From the IMG/VR virus record IMGVR_UViG_3300024356_000616, positions 1 through 50,466 of that record: a stretch of DNA of 50,466 bases. One strand, given 5' to 3'. Source of the DNA: a virus. The notes beneath the pieces are model-generated. The model had not been told where the DNA came from. It saw nothing but the letters and a program-made list of their open reading frames with translations, and ran no database searches. How positions within the stretch are numbered: position 1 is the stretch's first letter; each line of letters begins with the position of its first letter. Positions 1-8,271 of this stretch are shown here, in pieces. The position numbers were made by a program, and so were the translations under genes.

Positions 1-981
1 TTATGAACCAATTTTGTACAGTAAACTCGGTAGATTTTTCTTCTGGTGAAGAAGGTGATCGTAGATCTTAAGAGTAGTAGTTGTGCTTTCATGCCCCAGC
101 TTTGCACTAACCACTCTGGGGTCAACTTGGTTCAGCAAAAAAGTTGCGCACGTGTGCCTAAGGTCATGGATCCTGTAACCACCGCACACCTTTTTCCACC
201 AGTCCCTGCGCAAATTGCTTGGGTGCAATCTGGAACCGTGCAAAGACTTGCACAGAGGCTCCCTAGGAAGGCCCTTAAAATCGTTTAATAGCCTGTTTAA
301 TGGTGCAGATAAGGGCAATACCCTATTTGAGCGAGAAGTCTTAACTGGAGTGATTTTAGGGCCTTTATTATTGGGTGCATAAGATTTGCATATTTTTATG
401 CTCTCTCCGTCCCAGTCTTCCCAGTTCAGTGCTAAGACCTCACCAAGTCTTGCACCTGTATCCAGTAGGATACACAGAAGTAAATAGTAATTTGGGTAAT
501 CCTTCTGCGTTCTATGTAGGAGTTCTTGCACCTGCTGTTCAGAAAGTGCAGTTCCCTTCTTGTGCTTATACGCAGTCCTTACATTTGGTGGAAATGGTAT
601 CTCTGCAAATTTACAAAGTACTTTTAACCTCTTTAATGCCCTACTGCTCTTCGCAGCAGTGTATCTACATTGTATATCCTCGATAATGCGCATGATGTTA
701 TCACGGCTTGTTTCTAGGCTTTTCATGCACATTCGCAGTGATGCAATTTCCTGCTGATACCGCACTAATGTTCTTTCCCGCACCTTTAATGTTCCTAGAT
801 ACTGCGTAAGGATAGTACTAAAATCTGATACTACTGGTGCACTAATTACAGAAGGCCGGGCTGTTGGCTTGAATGCCACAGCCTCGGCCTTGGATTTAAA
901 ATACTTGACTAAGGTTTTACCTGATTGCTTCCATGAACATGCCCAACAAAACCTGCTTTTTTGAAAATACACACTTGGCAT
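1..981 (-). CDS. int: Phage tyrosine recombinase (integrase)
   Basis: Site-specific recombinase that would insert and excise the phage by strand exchange between attP and attB. The 326-aa reading has the full tyrosine-recombinase set: Arg178 in GARLGEVLAL, Lys214 in the beta-hairpin region, His272 and Arg275 in HDLRH, His297 in LGH and the nucleophile Tyr307. The N-terminus (residues 1-40, with CWAC) resembles an arm-type DNA-binding domain, followed by a SAM-like core-binding domain at about 50-135. I chose the ATG at 979-981 because AAGGAGG lies 6-7 bases upstream; the longer frame to 1110 would overlap the acetyltransferase gene. It is the last gene of the leftward operon, and its stop codon is the first three bases of the window, so the left attachment site lies outside. 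Confidence 0.96.
   Translation of the reverse strand: MPSVYFQKSRFCWACSWKQSGKTLVKYFKSKAEAVAFKPTARPSVISAPVVSDFSTILTQYLGTLKVRERTLVRYQQEIASLRMCMKSLETSRDNIMRIIEDIQCRYTAAKSSRALKRLKVLCKFAEIPFPPNVRTAYKHKKGTALSEQQVQELLHRTQKDYPNYYLLLCILLDTGARLGEVLALNWEDWDGESIKICKSYAPNNKGPKITPVKTSRSNRVLPLSAPLNRLLNDFKGLPREPLCKSLHGSRLHPSNLRRDWWKKVCGGYRIHDLRHTCATFLLNQVDPRVVSAKLGHESTTTTLKIYDHLLHQKKNLPSLLYKIGS
15..26. repeat. Left copy of the TGTACAGTAAAC arm-type repeat
   Basis: This 12-bp word inside the 3' end of the integrase gene is identical to 48,028-48,039 at the other end of the phage, where it belongs to a three-copy series with helical spacing. Position at both termini of the prophage suggests an integrase arm-type binding site. 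That role is inferred. Confidence 0.55.
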
Positions 982-1010
982 GATGCACCTCCTTGCGGGG
1001 GCGCACATAG

Positions 1011-1439
1011 TCAAAGGTCGATTCTCATGCAAGTCCCATTCTGGTAAAATCCAAACTTCTCGTAAAAGCTTGTTAGTGCAGAATCGCAGTCTAGGATTAC
1101 CTTGAAACATCCTCTAATTTGAGCAATTGTAAGGCAGTACCGCACAAGCTCTTTTGCTATACCCTTACCCCGAAACTCTGGCAAAACTGCAACATCGTCT
1201 ATGATTGCGTAAGGGTAACGAAATTGCAATTTATCCAGTATATACAGGGTTGCAGTACCTACTGGCACTCCATCCTCCAACCAGACAAAAGTGGGAGAGC
1301 AACCACCATAGTTTCTCTCCCGCAATATGTTTTCCCGCTCTTTGCAATTAGTGTAAACAGGTCCTAATTGCTCCAAGAGCTTGTCGTAAGATTCAAGATC
1401 ACATTGGTCCAGCCGTCTGATTTTTGCAAGATTGAACAA
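1011..1439 (-). CDS. GNAT acetyltransferase, GNA1-like
   Basis: A 142-aa GCN5-related N-acetyltransferase that would transfer an acetyl group from acetyl-CoA to an amine. The acetyl-CoA loop is at about residues 89-95 (PEFRGKG), preceded by an IDDVAV strand. The tail with the pattern ILDCD, SFYEKFGF and a final MRI resembles glucosamine-6-phosphate N-acetyltransferase (GNA1) more than a protein or drug acetylase; that substrate is inferred from memory of the family. It starts with TTG at 1437-1439, supported by GGGAGG six bases upstream, and overlaps the exonuclease gene upstream by 41 bases. It sits between exonuclease and integrase, an unusual place for a metabolic enzyme, so it is probably an accessory (moron) gene. 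Confidence 0.8.
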   Translation of the reverse strand: MFNLAKIRRLDQCDLESYDKLLEQLGPVYTNCKERENILRERNYGGCSPTFVWLEDGVPVGTATLYILDKLQFRYPYAIIDDVAVLPEFRGKGIAKELVRYCLTIAQIRGCFKVILDCDSALTSFYEKFGFYQNGTCMRIDL

Positions 1440-2001
1440 ATTCTGCCTCCCTTACAATCAACTCCTTGATGTACCCTGTGTTAGGAAGCATTTCCACCAA
1501 GCAAATCCTTTCATGAGGTTTGAACTTTGGAGCATCTGAATAGGACACGTAGTGCGCTATCTTTGCACCTGTCACACCCAGTTGGTGTTGCAGTTGAGGA
1601 TAGTAGTACTTTGGAACCCATCCACGGAGAGCTTCACTGTGTGCTCTATCATTGGGACATTTGATTTCCAGAATTACATTTCCGCACTCGGATAGTCCAT
1701 CCAGTGATGCACGGAACCATGGGAACTGGATGTGCTCAACGCACACTGGGGTCATTTGCAATCCGGTTAGCTCTTCGTACATTTGGCGCACAATTGGCTC
1801 AAGTCTTTTACCTCTCGCCATGCGCTCATTTTCGTACTCCTCCTGAGCTTCACCAACTTTCTTTTGGCGCAGTTCGGAAGGTTTGCACCATGGATTGCAA
1901 CCCATGATTACTGCACTGTCAGAACCACCAACCCCCTGCCTTCTCCATTCCAGCCACTCTGATCCGCTTTGGTCCATAGTCACCAATTTGTATTGGCTCA
2001 T
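1399..2001 (-). CDS. YqaJ-type phage exonuclease (lambda-exonuclease-like)
   Basis: A 200-aa PDDEXK-fold nuclease of the YqaJ/lambda exonuclease family. It would resect double-stranded ends so an annealing protein can pair the single strands. Visible motifs in order are the GGSDSAVIMG segment near residue 24, an RGKRLEP Glu near 65, SLDGLSE with the metal-binding Asp near 105, and the ILEIKCP Glu/Lys pair near 115. I prefer the ATG at 1999-2001 because AGAGG lies nine bases upstream; an ATG three codons earlier sits on top of that ribosome site. The likely partner, a RecT-like protein, is at 45,834-46,565, about 44 kb away in linear coordinates, but the two become neighbours (about 6 kb apart) on the circularised genome. 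Confidence 0.88.
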   Translation of the reverse strand: MSQYKLVTMDQSGSEWLEWRRQGVGGSDSAVIMGCNPWCKPSELRQKKVGEAQEEYENERMARGKRLEPIVRQMYEELTGLQMTPVCVEHIQFPWFRASLDGLSECGNVILEIKCPNDRAHSEALRGWVPKYYYPQLQHQLGVTGAKIAHYVSYSDAPKFKPHERICLVEMLPNTGYIKELIVREAEFVQSCKNQTAGPM

Positions 2002-2191
2002 TCTTTGCATCCTCTGGGTGGTGCAATGGAAGTCCCAACTCCACCCTTATTTGCATTACCCTGATTTTCTCAGGGGATCCGGGTGGAAATTGTGTGGGTA
2101 GGCTAGGGTCTATTTTATCACCCCAGTCATAGATCTGCCTAGTAGAAATACCGGGGGAATCTTTAGATTCCCCCTGTAATTTACGCAACAT
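1919..2191 (-). CDS. Possible small hypothetical protein
   Basis: A 90-aa frame filling the gap between the holin-like gene and the exonuclease. I recognise no family. Its C-terminal half (about residues 45-90) looks protein-like, with alternating charged and hydrophobic positions and a GGWWF end. Support for the start is weak: the ATG overlaps the end of the previous gene, no ribosome site is visible, and a perfect 9-bp hairpin lies in its first codons. An internal ATG near residue 46 may be the real start. It overlaps the exonuclease start by about 80 bases. Confidence 0.35.
   Translation of the reverse strand: MLRKLQGESKDSPGISTRQIYDWGDKIDPSLPTQFPPGSPEKIRVMQIRVELGLPLHHPEDAKNEPIQIGDYGPKRIRVAGMEKAGGWWF
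2153..2174. terminator. Hairpin after the lysis-type gene cluster
   Basis: A perfect inverted repeat with 9-bp arms (GGGGGAATC / GATTCCCCC) and a 4-base loop. It is followed on the minus strand by a weak T-rich stretch, so it may be a leaky terminator or an mRNA-stabilising hairpin below the holin-like gene. Confidence 0.45.
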
Positions 2192-2342
2192 TTTTTAGTG
2201 CATTCCTAATGCCAACAGCAGCAAGTGCACCCAGAAAGCTTTGCACTGCCTGCTCAACCTGTCCTTGGGAAAACTGATAAAGTGCAAGTCCAAACAGCCC
2301 AGCAGCAGCAAGATAAGTTTTATACCCATTGAGTAAATTCAT
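2181..2342 (-). CDS. Holin-like small membrane protein
   Basis: A 53-aa frame starting at the ATG at 2340-2342 with an AGGGGG ribosome site. It begins with LLNGYKTYLAAAG and has one strongly hydrophobic stretch (about residues 10-25), then a second small-residue-rich helix (34-45) and a basic tail. This arrangement resembles short holin-like proteins in phage lysis clusters that form membrane lesions. It is the fifth of five consecutive small membrane or secreted genes (4,101 to 2,181), which supports a lysis role. Function is inferred from size, topology and context. Confidence 0.62.
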   Translation of the reverse strand: MNLLNGYKTYLAAAGLFGLALYQFSQGQVEQAVQSFLGALAAVGIRNALKNVA

Positions 2343-2344
2343 GG

Positions 2345-2533
2345 TTATCCCCCTATTAGTTTTTTAAGTTCTTCGTCCACATTTACTTCCTTGCTCTGTT
2401 TGTCTCTTTCCTTGAGCCTCTGTCGCACAAGTGCAATCAGTGGATGATCTGCTGGCCTACTCTTTTCCGCAAAGAGGTAACCGCACACCGCACCCACCAA
2501 AGCGGTAACAAGTGTGGTGGTATCAAAATTCAT
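2345..2533 (-). CDS. Small single-pass membrane protein
   Basis: A 62-aa protein starting at the ATG at 2531-2533 with AGGAGGG upstream. Residues 5-22 are a hydrophobic membrane segment; the rest is a charged, Lys/Glu-rich tail likely forming a cytoplasmic helix. No family recognised. Its start overlaps the end of the preceding secreted-protein gene by 11 bases, so the two are translationally coupled. N-terminal anchor plus charged helix, within the lysis-type cluster, suggests a holin/antiholin or spanin-like partner, unproven. Confidence 0.6.
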   Translation of the reverse strand: MNFDTTTLVTALVGAVCGYLFAEKSRPADHPLIALVRQRLKERDKQSKEVNVDEELKKLIGG

Positions 2534-3122
2534 CTTTATCCCTCCTAAAAATAACCAGAAGTGCAAAACAAATCATAAAACCACCGAACAGCAACGATGT
2601 ACTCAGCAGAGTACGCCGTAGATCTGGATCACCGTCCCTTCTGTAGTTGGGGTCGGCCTTCCTTAGTGCACCAGCCAATCCAACTGCACCATCGGAATAG
2701 TCGTCCTGTCTGTGAACCACCTTCCCATTAGGTAACTGCACGTAGATGGTTGGAGTTCCTGCTGTGTGGAACCCAACACCTTGCACAGCCCAGTGGTCAG
2801 GTGCGTAATCCTGTACAACAATGTGATCTCTTAATATTTCAAACTCAGGGTTAATTTTGATATCGTTGAGCACAATTTTGCGTTGCTCTTCAGTACCAAT
2901 AATTGTTACCCGCAGATGTGTGGAATCGTCAGGCACTCCACTAACTTTCTGTGTTGCAGTTCCCTTGGAAACCTGCGCACCATTGAAGAAGTACCTTTCG
3001 CCACGTTCAATCTTGGAAAGATCCACACCGTAGTTGCTTATCCTTCGCATCTCTGCAATTGGATCCTCATCAGGAATTTGCTCCTGTCCGCAGAGTAATA
3101 AAAGAATGCTTAATAAATTCAT
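2523..3122 (-). CDS. Secreted or membrane-anchored protein of unknown function
   Basis: A 199-aa protein starting at the ATG at 3120-3122 behind GGGGG. The N-terminus (MNLLSILLLLCGQ) is a short signal-like hydrophobic stretch with a Cys at residue 10 that could be a lipid attachment site. The middle is soluble. A second membrane segment (about residues 170-191) is followed by a basic RRDKDEF end, so the product would be tethered at both ends. No enzyme motif seen. The architecture is compatible with an envelope-spanning lysis factor, but this is only inference. Confidence 0.6.
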   Translation of the reverse strand: MNLLSILLLLCGQEQIPDEDPIAEMRRISNYGVDLSKIERGERYFFNGAQVSKGTATQKVSGVPDDSTHLRVTIIGTEEQRKIVLNDIKINPEFEILRDHIVVQDYAPDHWAVQGVGFHTAGTPTIYVQLPNGKVVHRQDDYSDGAVGLAGALRKADPNYRRDGDPDLRRTLLSTSLLFGGFMICFALLVIFRRDKDEF

Positions 3123-3124
3123 AA

Positions 3125-3937
3125 CTAACCCCCTATTGGTGGTGGAGGCGGAGGTGGTGCAATCCACACGACTGCCCATCCTGTACCACCATCAGTCCAC
3201 CTTGATTTAAAGTCCTCAGTGCTCATCCAAATGATTTCCCCCGGAGTTCCATTGTTGTCCCATATACCAGCAACACTGTCGTCTAAGTGGCACAGGCACA
3301 CCATGTGCGCAATGGTTCCGCTGTACCTGACCTTGTCACGTCCTGCATATGTCACAGCAGGAAACCTTCCCGTGCGTAGCGCAGTCTTCAACAAACTCAG
3401 GTCTGTGCCCTCGTATTGCACGTAGTCAAACCCTTGTCCTAATTTTTTGAAGTACTCCTGCAATTGTCGATCAACCTTGCTTGGGTAACCACCACCGGGT
3501 TGTTTTGCACACCAGTCTCGCAGTCCTCGCAGTGATTCAATATTTTGCCAGCGTGCTGCCATTTCAATGCTGCTCATCACGCACATACCTGCACCATCCA
3601 CATGGGATCCAATGTTTGAAATGTGCTGCGATAGTGGGAAATCAATTTGCACTGGTGAGTTGTTTGGTGCAATCTTACCACCCAGTGTTATTCCCTCAAC
3701 TGAGGGTTGGGCGGGATTACCCCATGGTCTTTTTGGTTTGGGTTTGTCAGGTGGTGCAGGTTTTGGGGTTGGGCATTTCCCATCCTTGCACGGATCGCAT
3801 TTGCAAGGGTCGCAATTGCAGTCTTTGCACTTAACCCTCACCTTGGAAAGTATGTCCAACGAAGGAAGTGTTGGAATCACTTCCTTCGTCACCATGAATA
3901 CACCAACTAGAAGAATAGGTATTGCAAGTTTTTTCAT
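3125..3937 (-). CDS. Membrane-anchored cysteine-peptidase-like protein
   Basis: A 270-aa protein with a membrane segment at residues 4-18, a Cys-rich stretch at 37-55 (seven Cys in repeated CDPC-type units), a Pro/Lys linker (56-75) and a globular domain (about 85-255), ending in a proline run. The domain has the order expected of a C39/papain-like thiol hydrolase: Cys119 in AGMCVMSS, His211 in IAHMV, and an acidic or amide residue in IWDNN near 227-229. It could cleave peptide cross-bridges in the cell envelope and is the best endolysin candidate here. The ATG at 3935-3937 has GAGGAG upstream and overlaps the stop of the preceding gene (ATGA). Catalytic assignment is inferred from spacing. 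Confidence 0.65.
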   Translation of the reverse strand: MKKLAIPILLVGVFMVTKEVIPTLPSLDILSKVRVKCKDCNCDPCKCDPCKDGKCPTPKPAPPDKPKPKRPWGNPAQPSVEGITLGGKIAPNNSPVQIDFPLSQHISNIGSHVDGAGMCVMSSIEMAARWQNIESLRGLRDWCAKQPGGGYPSKVDRQLQEYFKKLGQGFDYVQYEGTDLSLLKTALRTGRFPAVTYAGRDKVRYSGTIAHMVCLCHLDDSVAGIWDNNGTPGEIIWMSTEDFKSRWTDGGTGWAVVWIAPPPPPPPIGG

Positions 3938-4101
3938 CTGGTAACTCCTCTATTGGTCAAAATAAAAACAACAAAGAAGATTAAACCTGTCAATGCTGCA
4001 CCATCCCTGAATCCCTGCCAGTACAGGCGTTCAATAATCATGCGCACTGGAATAAGGATGTCATCCAGCAACTCAATCGGTGGCATTTCCTGTGGATTCA
4101 T
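3934..4101 (-). CDS. Small C-terminally anchored membrane protein
   Basis: A 55-aa protein. An amphipathic acidic N-terminal half (about residues 4-30) is followed by a hydrophobic segment (about 37-49) and an RGVTR end, which places the tail inside the membrane edge. The ATG at 4099-4101 has GGAG five bases upstream. Its start overlaps the gene upstream and its stop overlaps the start of the peptidase-like gene, so expression is coupled. No family recognised; the neighbourhood suggests a lysis accessory role. Confidence 0.6.
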   Translation of the reverse strand: MNPQEMPPIELLDDILIPVRMIIERLYWQGFRDGAALTGLIFFVVFILTNRGVTR

Positions 4102-4459
4102 ATGCACTCCATTTACCTATGGGACACTTCTCAGTGACCCAGCTAGTTTTAGTCTTTATAAAACAGCCACATACACCGCACCTGTTTTGCTCTTTTAGGA
4201 ACTCACACTCTACGCATGTGCGCATTCTCTGCTGTTGCACTTCTAGTGGAACCCTCTTGCACCCTGCAAATGCCCACTTTGCTGCACTGGTGATCAGGCT
4301 TTTAGCCTGCTCACCTGCTGGTGGCAGTTCCACCTTGGTGTCTTCATCCCAAGCTTTGCGAACTCTGTCGTTGTGGTGGTAATACCAACACAGTTGGCAC
4401 TGTGTGGAGTCCCAAGTGCTGTTGGGTATCACATTGTCACAGGCACAGGGCCTAGGCAT
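4073..4459 (-). CDS. Cys-rich zinc-binding phage protein
   Basis: A 128-aa protein. An N-terminal CACDN segment and CQLC pair are followed by a helical stretch and then a C-terminal four-cysteine module: CVEC, CGVCGC and a CPIGKW ending (about residues 80-118). This Cx2C/CxxCGCF/CPxGKW signature recurs in small phage proteins near tail-fibre genes; the fold is presumably a zinc ribbon. Role unknown. It overlaps the end of the big IPT/TIG protein gene by 8 bases and so follows it in the same transcript. Confidence 0.72.
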   Translation of the reverse strand: MPRPCACDNVIPNSTWDSTQCQLCWYYHHNDRVRKAWDEDTKVELPPAGEQAKSLITSAAKWAFAGCKRVPLEVQQQRMRTCVECEFLKEQNRCGVCGCFIKTKTSWVTEKCPIGKWSAYESTGNATD

Positions 4460-7400
4460 TGCAAACCTCAGTCATTTGCAGGTTTTCTACAGGTGTTTCC
4501 GTAACAGTGAATGCAGTTGTTGGGAAAGACGAACTTGTATACACAAGAGGTAGTGTGGAGTAGTTTGCAAGAAATGAATTTAGGTCAGAGAATGCAGTAA
4601 TGTCTGTGGTGGATACCCTACCATTTTCAAACTCAGTACCGCACATAATAGAGTACAAATCGTTTTTCCCGTAGTGCCCTACAAACATTCCATTGCCATC
4701 ATCGTCCCCAGTCGTAGATTCAAGGTCGCCCATAATTAATGGGTAATCAAAGACACCATCCCTTGCCATAAATGCACTTTTAATAGTTGGATTAATTTGC
4801 AAAGAGTTCCAAAAATAACCCGTGGTAAAATTAATCTTGTTGTTGCCGTTTAATTGTGGATCTGCAACAACGGAATACTGACTAAATCCACTTTTATTAA
4901 CTGTCGGATGATAACCTTTGAAAAAGTCATAATGTGTGGGGGATGTTGGATGCAACTGGAATCTATAATTCCAGTCTAATGATGGATCTGCTGCAATATC
5001 GTGCTGCATTAAAGATCTTACAGAAGTTTCCCCAACGTATTCTGTAAGGTTTGTGGGTTTTAATTTCTTAACAAGAATTTCCTCTCTTAGTCGCCACGCA
5101 CCATTTGTAGATGCACCATAATAAGCAATATTCGCATAGTTTTTTGAGCTTGAGAAAAACACATACAGTGCTCCATTAAATAAAGTAATTTTAGGTTCAT
5201 ATAAACTTCCACCGTTTATGAATTCCACGAGTGGGTTGTATGCATAACCTCCCGGCATATGAATTGCTTTAAAAAAGAAAGCATCTGTTGTAAAATTATT
5301 AACGTATCCGTTTGGTTCTGCAATTACAGGAGGAGAACTAATTTTTCTTGAAAACTGCAAAGCAAGGTTTTTTGAATACTTTTTTACAACTCCTACAAAA
5401 TGTCTCTGGGTTTGTCCCCCTACTATAACCACATCGCCTGATGACAGCATTCCAACAACAAACCTTGCAGGTACTTTGAATCCCCTATGAAGGTTATTTA
5501 CAGCAATTTCCCCAAAATTTGGGTCTGATGCATGGTCGTACCCAACTGCATATACTGAATCCCCACTGACGTAAATATCACTAATATGGCAATTTGTATT
5601 ATTCCTCGGACCCTTTACCTCAATGTAAGACATAACTCCTGTTTGCAAATTAATCTTTGCAATAATGCTCCTGCAATTCTCTATTGCTTGCCAGCTATCT
5701 GGGTAACCCGCAGATGTTGTAAGCTTACCATTACTTTCCGATAAAAGTGCGTAAAGGTTAGGGTAGTCTGGAACAACTTTTAGTACATCAACCCTTTCTG
5801 TAAAACCTGCGGAAGACCAATCAAACTTGTAAAACTTCTTTGCAGCGTTCTCCACAGAAGGCCAGAATTTTTGCCATTCCCCATTATTGGAAAACCAACC
5901 AGCAGTAGCCCTTGTCCACTCAGCACTGTCTGATAAACCATCATGCCTTGTAACAGGTTTTGCAAAATAGATGTCGTTTGCCTTTTCCCAAGTTGAACTG
6001 TTTTCAAAGTAAAGGTTTGCGCCAACAAGAGTGTTTACAGGAGTTGTGTTGTTTGAGTAAGGTGCTTGGTAGCTGGATATGGTGGGATAGTTGATGTTTC
6101 GCAAATCAACTTGAAGTTGTATTGCATTATCTTTTGTTACCGTCCCGTATGCGCTAGTTAGTGTAAATTTAACCAATCCTCCAGTGGTTAAATTATTCAT
6201 AAATGGTACGGTAAATGAAACACGTGATGCATCTATTACCGTAAAAGTAGCCTCATACTTTACATTTGGATTGTTTGTGTAGAAAAATTCAATTTTTTGA
6301 GTAGTGTCTAAACCACCTCCCCAAATGACATATTGTCTTTCACTATCTAAATATGGAACAGAGTTATTCTCGGTTCCGTTTGCGTCCTTGTAAATACCTA
6401 CCCCATAAAGAGTGGGAGAATAATTCCTTGTAAAGTTTGAAGTAGATGTCGCAGTACCACCATTGGTGGTTACGGAAATAGGACCTGTGACTGCGCCAGA
6501 AGGCACAAATGCACGAATTGTGGTTGGCGTAACATCTGTAAAAGTAGCGGTCCAATTTCCAAAAGATACTCTACCTACAACCGGGGTTTGATTGTCCACA
6601 GCACTAACAAAATTAGTACCTGTAATAATAACTTCTGCTCCACTAAGTCCGCTAGTGGGTGTAAAACTGGATACGGTTGGAGCAGGCTGTAAAGTAAAAT
6701 TACCAACTGATGTTACTGTCCCAGCGGGAGAGGTTAATTCTATTTTACCACTGGTTGTTTGTTCATTAATAGATATAAAAATAGTATTGTTACTGGTAGT
6801 ACTTTTAGAAAATTGGTGCCCAACGCCATTAATTTTTACAGAGGTTGTGTCAAGTACGTTTTGCCCGAAAATTGTAATATATGAATTACTAGAACCTGTC
6901 CAAAGCTGGGGCGTTTCTGAAATTATAATTGGTTTGTAAAATAGATTTGAAGAGCTTATGTTATTTGGGTTACTGTATTGTTGCCCATATTCTAATGTAC
7001 GGTGATTATATTTTAAAATTGCTCTAAATGTCTTAACATCTTGAGGATTAGTAAATATAAATGTTTTCTTGTTTGGGCTATCGGGAGAAAACCCGGCAAT
7101 TCCAGCACTACGGAGTATTTCATATCCTTCAGCACCAATTGACCAAATTTGATAGTGACCATTAATATCTCTATTTGAGGATATTGTAATAGTTTCACCA
7201 CCACTGGCAGAACCTGTGGTTGGCGAAATAGTTATTGTGGGTTTATATACTGGAATTATTGTGAATAAAGTTCTCTGCTCAGAATAAAGAGTTCTTAGGG
7301 GATAATACAGGCTTACTCCATAAGATCCCGCATTAATCCAACCGGTTCCAGTATCCCCTACAGTAAATGGATTAATTATATTTGCTTCATTATAATAGCT

Positions 7401-8015
7401 AACACCTACTTTAGCGAAGTCGTAACCAACTAACCCAGCATTATTGTATTTAGTACCATTATTTGCATAATAACCTTTTGAAAATTTAAAAATACTTAAA
7501 TTTATGCCTTTTAGAATTATTACATCGCTTAACCAACTTTCTTTATGTTGTATAGATTGAATGCCCGTAGTATCATTAATGCTGGTAATAATACCTGAGT
7601 TTTCTGGAAGTAAAACCAATGCGGTCTTTCCATTGAGGTACTTTTGCAAAACTCTATAGGTATCTGTACGTGTTACATTATTTGAGTTTAATAAAAATGT
7701 TCTTGTTATGGTTACATATTTAAAAAGGTCCCCCTGTGACCAACCAAGTGGTGACAGGACATCTCCTGTATTATTAACAGGTGTAATATTTATAGGGTGG
7801 TCTGAAAGGAATGGTACTCCAATTCCAACCCCATAATTCCCATAATTATTATTGAACCTATTAAAATGTACCCACCCACTATTTGATGGATCTCCAAGAC
7901 CAACAGAAAACGTGCCAGTAGCATTAATTACATTTTCAGATGCATCTTTAAATTGAACATTCAGTGTTGTAATAAAACCTGATGTTGAATTAAATTCAGG
8001 CCATTCATAAGCCAT
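4452..8015 (-). CDS. IPT/TIG-repeat tail protein
   Basis: A 1,187-aa putative tail fibre or adhesin. Residues about 258-545 hold three immunoglobulin-like IPT/TIG modules, recognisable by SGGETITI, SNSYITIFGQNV and APTVSSFTPTSGLSGAEVIITGTNF segments. Such repeats stack into stalks on phage tails and bacterial adhesins. The C-terminal half (about 700-1,187) is a long beta-rich region with repeated Val-Tyr-Ala-type strands and could be a propeller-like receptor-binding part. The gene is AT-rich with much ATT/AAT codon use compared with neighbouring head genes, suggesting a separate history common for host-range genes. It starts with ATG and AAGGTG upstream. Confidence 0.82.
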   Translation of the reverse strand: MAYEWPEFNSTSGFITTLNVQFKDASENVINATGTFSVGLGDPSNSGWVHFNRFNNNYGNYGVGIGVPFLSDHPINITPVNNTGDVLSPLGWSQGDLFKYVTITRTFLLNSNNVTRTDTYRVLQKYLNGKTALVLLPENSGIITSINDTTGIQSIQHKESWLSDVIILKGINLSIFKFSKGYYANNGTKYNNAGLVGYDFAKVGVSYYNEANIINPFTVGDTGTGWINAGSYGVSLYYPLRTLYSEQRTLFTIIPVYKPTITISPTTGSASGGETITISSNRDINGHYQIWSIGAEGYEILRSAGIAGFSPDSPNKKTFIFTNPQDVKTFRAILKYNHRTLEYGQQYSNPNNISSSNLFYKPIIISETPQLWTGSSNSYITIFGQNVLDTTSVKINGVGHQFSKSTTSNNTIFISINEQTTSGKIELTSPAGTVTSVGNFTLQPAPTVSSFTPTSGLSGAEVIITGTNFVSAVDNQTPVVGRVSFGNWTATFTDVTPTTIRAFVPSGAVTGPISVTTNGGTATSTSNFTRNYSPTLYGVGIYKDANGTENNSVPYLDSERQYVIWGGGLDTTQKIEFFYTNNPNVKYEATFTVIDASRVSFTVPFMNNLTTGGLVKFTLTSAYGTVTKDNAIQLQVDLRNINYPTISSYQAPYSNNTTPVNTLVGANLYFENSSTWEKANDIYFAKPVTRHDGLSDSAEWTRATAGWFSNNGEWQKFWPSVENAAKKFYKFDWSSAGFTERVDVLKVVPDYPNLYALLSESNGKLTTSAGYPDSWQAIENCRSIIAKINLQTGVMSYIEVKGPRNNTNCHISDIYVSGDSVYAVGYDHASDPNFGEIAVNNLHRGFKVPARFVVGMLSSGDVVIVGGQTQRHFVGVVKKYSKNLALQFSRKISSPPVIAEPNGYVNNFTTDAFFFKAIHMPGGYAYNPLVEFINGGSLYEPKITLFNGALYVFFSSSKNYANIAYYGASTNGAWRLREEILVKKLKPTNLTEYVGETSVRSLMQHDIAADPSLDWNYRFQLHPTSPTHYDFFKGYHPTVNKSGFSQYSVVADPQLNGNNKINFTTGYFWNSLQINPTIKSAFMARDGVFDYPLIMGDLESTTGDDDGNGMFVGHYGKNDLYSIMCGTEFENGRVSTTDITAFSDLNSFLANYSTLPLVYTSSSFPTTAFTVTETPVENLQMTEVCNA

Positions 8016-8023
8016 AAATCACC

Positions 8024-8263
8024 TTAGTATTGGAAGTATAATCCGTTGGATGGTGCAGTTCCTGTTGGAGCAGTAGTGCCAAACGTGTAAGCATTTGCAC
8101 TGCCCGGTACTAGATATGCAAGTGAAGTCCACGTTGCACTGCCGTTCCCAATTTTCATTTTCCCAGTGTCAGTCTCGTAAGCCAATTCTCCTTCAGAGAG
8201 AGTTGGGTTTATTAGTGCCCAGTTTTCACTTGTGTCACGGCGTAATTGAATTGGAATTGCCAT
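8024..8263 (-). CDS. Short tail-fibre N-terminal-domain protein
   Basis: A 79-aa protein whose residues 5-50 match the N-terminal domain found at the start of many phage fibres and the major tropism determinant: IQLRRDTSENW, NPTLSEGELAYETDTG, KIGNG and W.SL.Y in that order. The domain usually docks a fibre to the tail. Here it is almost free-standing, with a short Gly/Thr-rich tail. A related N-terminus begins the collagen-like protein at 12,731. Either it is a small docking protein or what remains of a longer fibre gene. Confidence 0.78.
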   Translation of the reverse strand: MAIPIQLRRDTSENWALINPTLSEGELAYETDTGKMKIGNGSATWTSLAYLVPGSANAYTFGTTAPTGTAPSNGLYFQY

Positions 8264-8271
8264 ACATACTC

